A stretch of 8,319 nucleotides of DNA from Flavobacteriales bacterium UBA7612. Its GTDB lineage: Bacteria > Bacteroidota > Bacteroidia > Flavobacteriales > Weeksellaceae. The notes under the pieces are model-generated. The model did no database searches, was not told the DNA's origin, and saw nothing but the letters and a program-made list of their open reading frames with translations. The stretch spans positions 110,204 through 118,522 of the forward strand of contig DLJQ01000021.1 of assembly GCA_002484335.1 (NCBI GenBank), read 5' to 3'. Position 1 is the first letter of the stretch. Every line of letters begins with the position of its first letter. Positions 6,947 to 8,319 of the stretch are shown here, one piece after another. The position numbers were made by a program, and so were the translations under genes.

Positions 6947-8236
6947 TTAATTGTTGCTTAGAATTTGTAGTTGATATTGGATATATATTTTATCGAATTC
7001 ATTATTTAATTCATTATAATTTGCACTAAGAAGTTGATTTTTTGCTATTTTGTATACTGATGCATCAACTTTATCAAAAATATATTTGGATTCTGTTGTT
7101 GCTAACGATTCTTCCGATGCTTTTACAATTTCTTGAAGAGATTGATCTAGATTTTCAAGTAATTGTAATTTCTTTTTTTCTATTGAAAATAAGTCATTAA
7201 GACGTTTTTCTTCTTTTATTTTAAGTTCGTTATTTAAATTTTGCTCTATTTTTTTTAGTTCTAGAAGTTGTTTATTATTTCCTTTTGAATAGATAGGTAC
7301 AGAAAAGTTTAATCCTATATACTGACTTTTATTGTCTTTTAACTGACGACCAAAATTGAAACTCGTATCTCCTAAACTTTTTATAGTTTGTGAATAAAAG
7401 GTTCCATAAGAATAATTAAGATTTACACTTGGTAAATAATTGGATAATAATTGTGTATATTCTTTTTCTAGTCTTGTATCTGCTAAATCTATTTTTTTGA
7501 GACTTGGGTAATTTGTGATAACAGGATTTATTTTTAACGTATCTAGTGATATTGGTCGTATTAGGTTTATATCTTCTGCTACGACAGTATTTATATTAAG
7601 TAATTGTATTAATTCTGTTTTTTTTACAACCTCATTATTCAACGCTATTTCTAAGTTATTTTTTTCTTGTAAATAAATTACATTAATATCGTACCAATCA
7701 CTTTTAGGACGTCGTCCTTCTTCGACTTCTTTTGTTATTCTATTTAATTGGTTTTCTGCATTTATTATTTGTTTTTTTAATACTTTTTGCCATTCTTGAA
7801 GTGCTAATGCTGCCATAAATTTTTCTAAAACTAATAGTTCGTATTGGTTTTCTATTACTTCGAATTCCATTTTTTCTATCTCTATATTCAGATTCTGAAT
7901 TTTTGTTCTATTCCACTTAGAAAAATCAAATAAATTAACTTGTGCATTTACTCCAATATTATCTGATTGTATATTTGATGGCTCGCGTGTATTTGTTGCA
8001 GGATCGATAGATGAACCAAAGTTATAGGCGTGTGAGAAAGATGCGTCTATACTCGGTAAAAATTGAGAACCAAAAGAGCGTTTTTCTTCTTTTTTACGTT
8101 CTATTATAACTGATTGTATTTTAAAATCTGGTTGATTTTCTTTTCCTATTTTTATACAATCATCAATTGATAAAAGCTGTGCTTTCCCTATAAAAGAGAA
8201 AAGCACTGCCATTAATAAAAAATATTTAAAATTCAT
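6947..8236 (-). CDS. TolC family outer-membrane efflux protein
   Basis: The outer-membrane channel of a tripartite exporter, 429 residues, which would trimerise to form a periplasm-spanning duct. A signal peptide (1-19, cleavage after AQ-type site at Ala19) is followed by SIDDCIKIGKENQPDFKIQ (23-41), matching the family's usual N-terminal helix motif, then a first beta/alpha repeat with QFLPSIDASFSHAYNFG and VNLFDFSKW, long charged helices, and a second repeat (LPSVNLNYSYGTF, LNFSVPIYSKGNNKQ). The C-terminal helices include ESKYIFDKVDASVYKIAKNQLLSA. There is no lipobox. Length fits the family, which is usually 400-500 residues. The start ATG at 8236 is 13 bases after the stop of a permease gene, so it is co-transcribed with an ABC exporter. 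Substrate (drug, lipid, peptide or siderophore) cannot be told from this sequence. Confidence 0.9.
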   Translation of the reverse strand: MNFKYFLLMAVLFSFIGKAQLLSIDDCIKIGKENQPDFKIQSVIIERKKEEKRSFGSQFLPSIDASFSHAYNFGSSIDPATNTREPSNIQSDNIGVNAQVNLFDFSKWNRTKIQNLNIEIEKMEFEVIENQYELLVLEKFMAALALQEWQKVLKKQIINAENQLNRITKEVEEGRRPKSDWYDINVIYLQEKNNLEIALNNEVVKKTELIQLLNINTVVAEDINLIRPISLDTLKINPVITNYPSLKKIDLADTRLEKEYTQLLSNYLPSVNLNYSYGTFYSQTIKSLGDTSFNFGRQLKDNKSQYIGLNFSVPIYSKGNNKQLLELKKIEQNLNNELKIKEEKRLNDLFSIEKKKLQLLENLDQSLQEIVKASEESLATTESKYIFDKVDASVYKIAKNQLLSANYNELNNEFDKIYIQYQLQILSNN

Positions 8237-8249
8237 ATTAAGAATATTT

Positions 8250-8319
8250 TTATTCGTATTTTAAATAATTAAGCACATTAATTCGTGTTGCTGAATAGGC
8301 TTTTAATAGTACAACTAAC
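8250..8319 (-). CDS. C-terminal end of an FtsX/MacB-type ABC transporter permease (partial)
   Basis: The last 22 codons of a gene entering from beyond the right edge, ending LKAYSATRINVLNYLKYE and a TAA stop. This matches the usual close of MacB/FtsX-family permeases in Bacteroidota, where an A-x-R-x-N-V/P stretch and a final L-x-Y-E follow the last transmembrane helix. The stop is 13 bases before the TolC-family start. The assignment is from a short tail plus context. The partner ATPase and membrane-fusion protein would be expected upstream, outside this window. Confidence 0.65.
   Translation of the reverse strand, partial: LVVLLKAYSATRINVLNYLKYE

Noticed and set aside
1..8319. CRISPR array, tRNA, rRNA or insertion sequence
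   Set aside because: No regularly spaced repeats, cloverleaf-like segments, rRNA-like GC-richer blocks or transposase-like frames were seen on either strand.

Overview
The window looks like a chromosomal fragment of a very AT-rich member of the Bacteroidota, most likely a Flavobacteriia/Weeksellaceae-type organism; the genus cannot be read from the sequence. Three things point there. There is a TonB-dependent receptor with an N-terminal carboxypeptidase-like regulatory domain. There are families largely confined to this phylum (DUF4876, DUF6850). The -7 promoter elements follow the Bacteroidota form TAnnTTTG, with no Shine-Dalgarno sequences ahead of the starts.

Left region (76-5626, minus strand): three closely spaced genes form one apparent transcription unit, read right to left. 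They are a 925-residue TonB-dependent receptor, a 406-residue lipoprotein of the DUF4876 type, and a 507-residue DUF6850 outer-membrane beta-barrel protein, with gaps of only 13 and 15 bases. A good promoter lies at 5646-5676. Together they look like an outer-membrane uptake system: a TonB-driven channel, a surface lipoprotein that may bind the ligand, and a second barrel of unknown role. There is no SusD homologue and no carbohydrate-active enzyme, so this is not a standard polysaccharide-utilisation locus. The ligand is unknown; iron, haem, another metal complex or a peptide are all possible. This is the most interesting part of the window.

Middle region (5627-6883, plus strand): a 141-base divergent intergenic region carries back-to-back promoter elements, a 13-base direct repeat and a 13-base palindrome. 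It leads into an SMI1/KNR4-family gene (5768-6367), a probable terminator hairpin, and a small four-helix membrane protein of the DoxX family (6449-6883). The SMI1 gene resembles immunity proteins of polymorphic toxin systems, but no toxin gene is in view.

Right region (6947-8319, minus strand): a TolC-family outer-membrane efflux protein lies 13 bases downstream of the last 22 codons of a gene that runs in from beyond the right edge. That tail matches the C-terminus of FtsX/MacB-type ABC transporter permeases, which suggests a MacB-like tripartite export operon. TolC and DoxX genes converge on a 63-base gap.

The gene order looks like ordinary chromosomal accessory content. I see no tRNA, rRNA, insertion sequence, CRISPR array or integrase. 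No gene-free stretch exceeds 300 bases.
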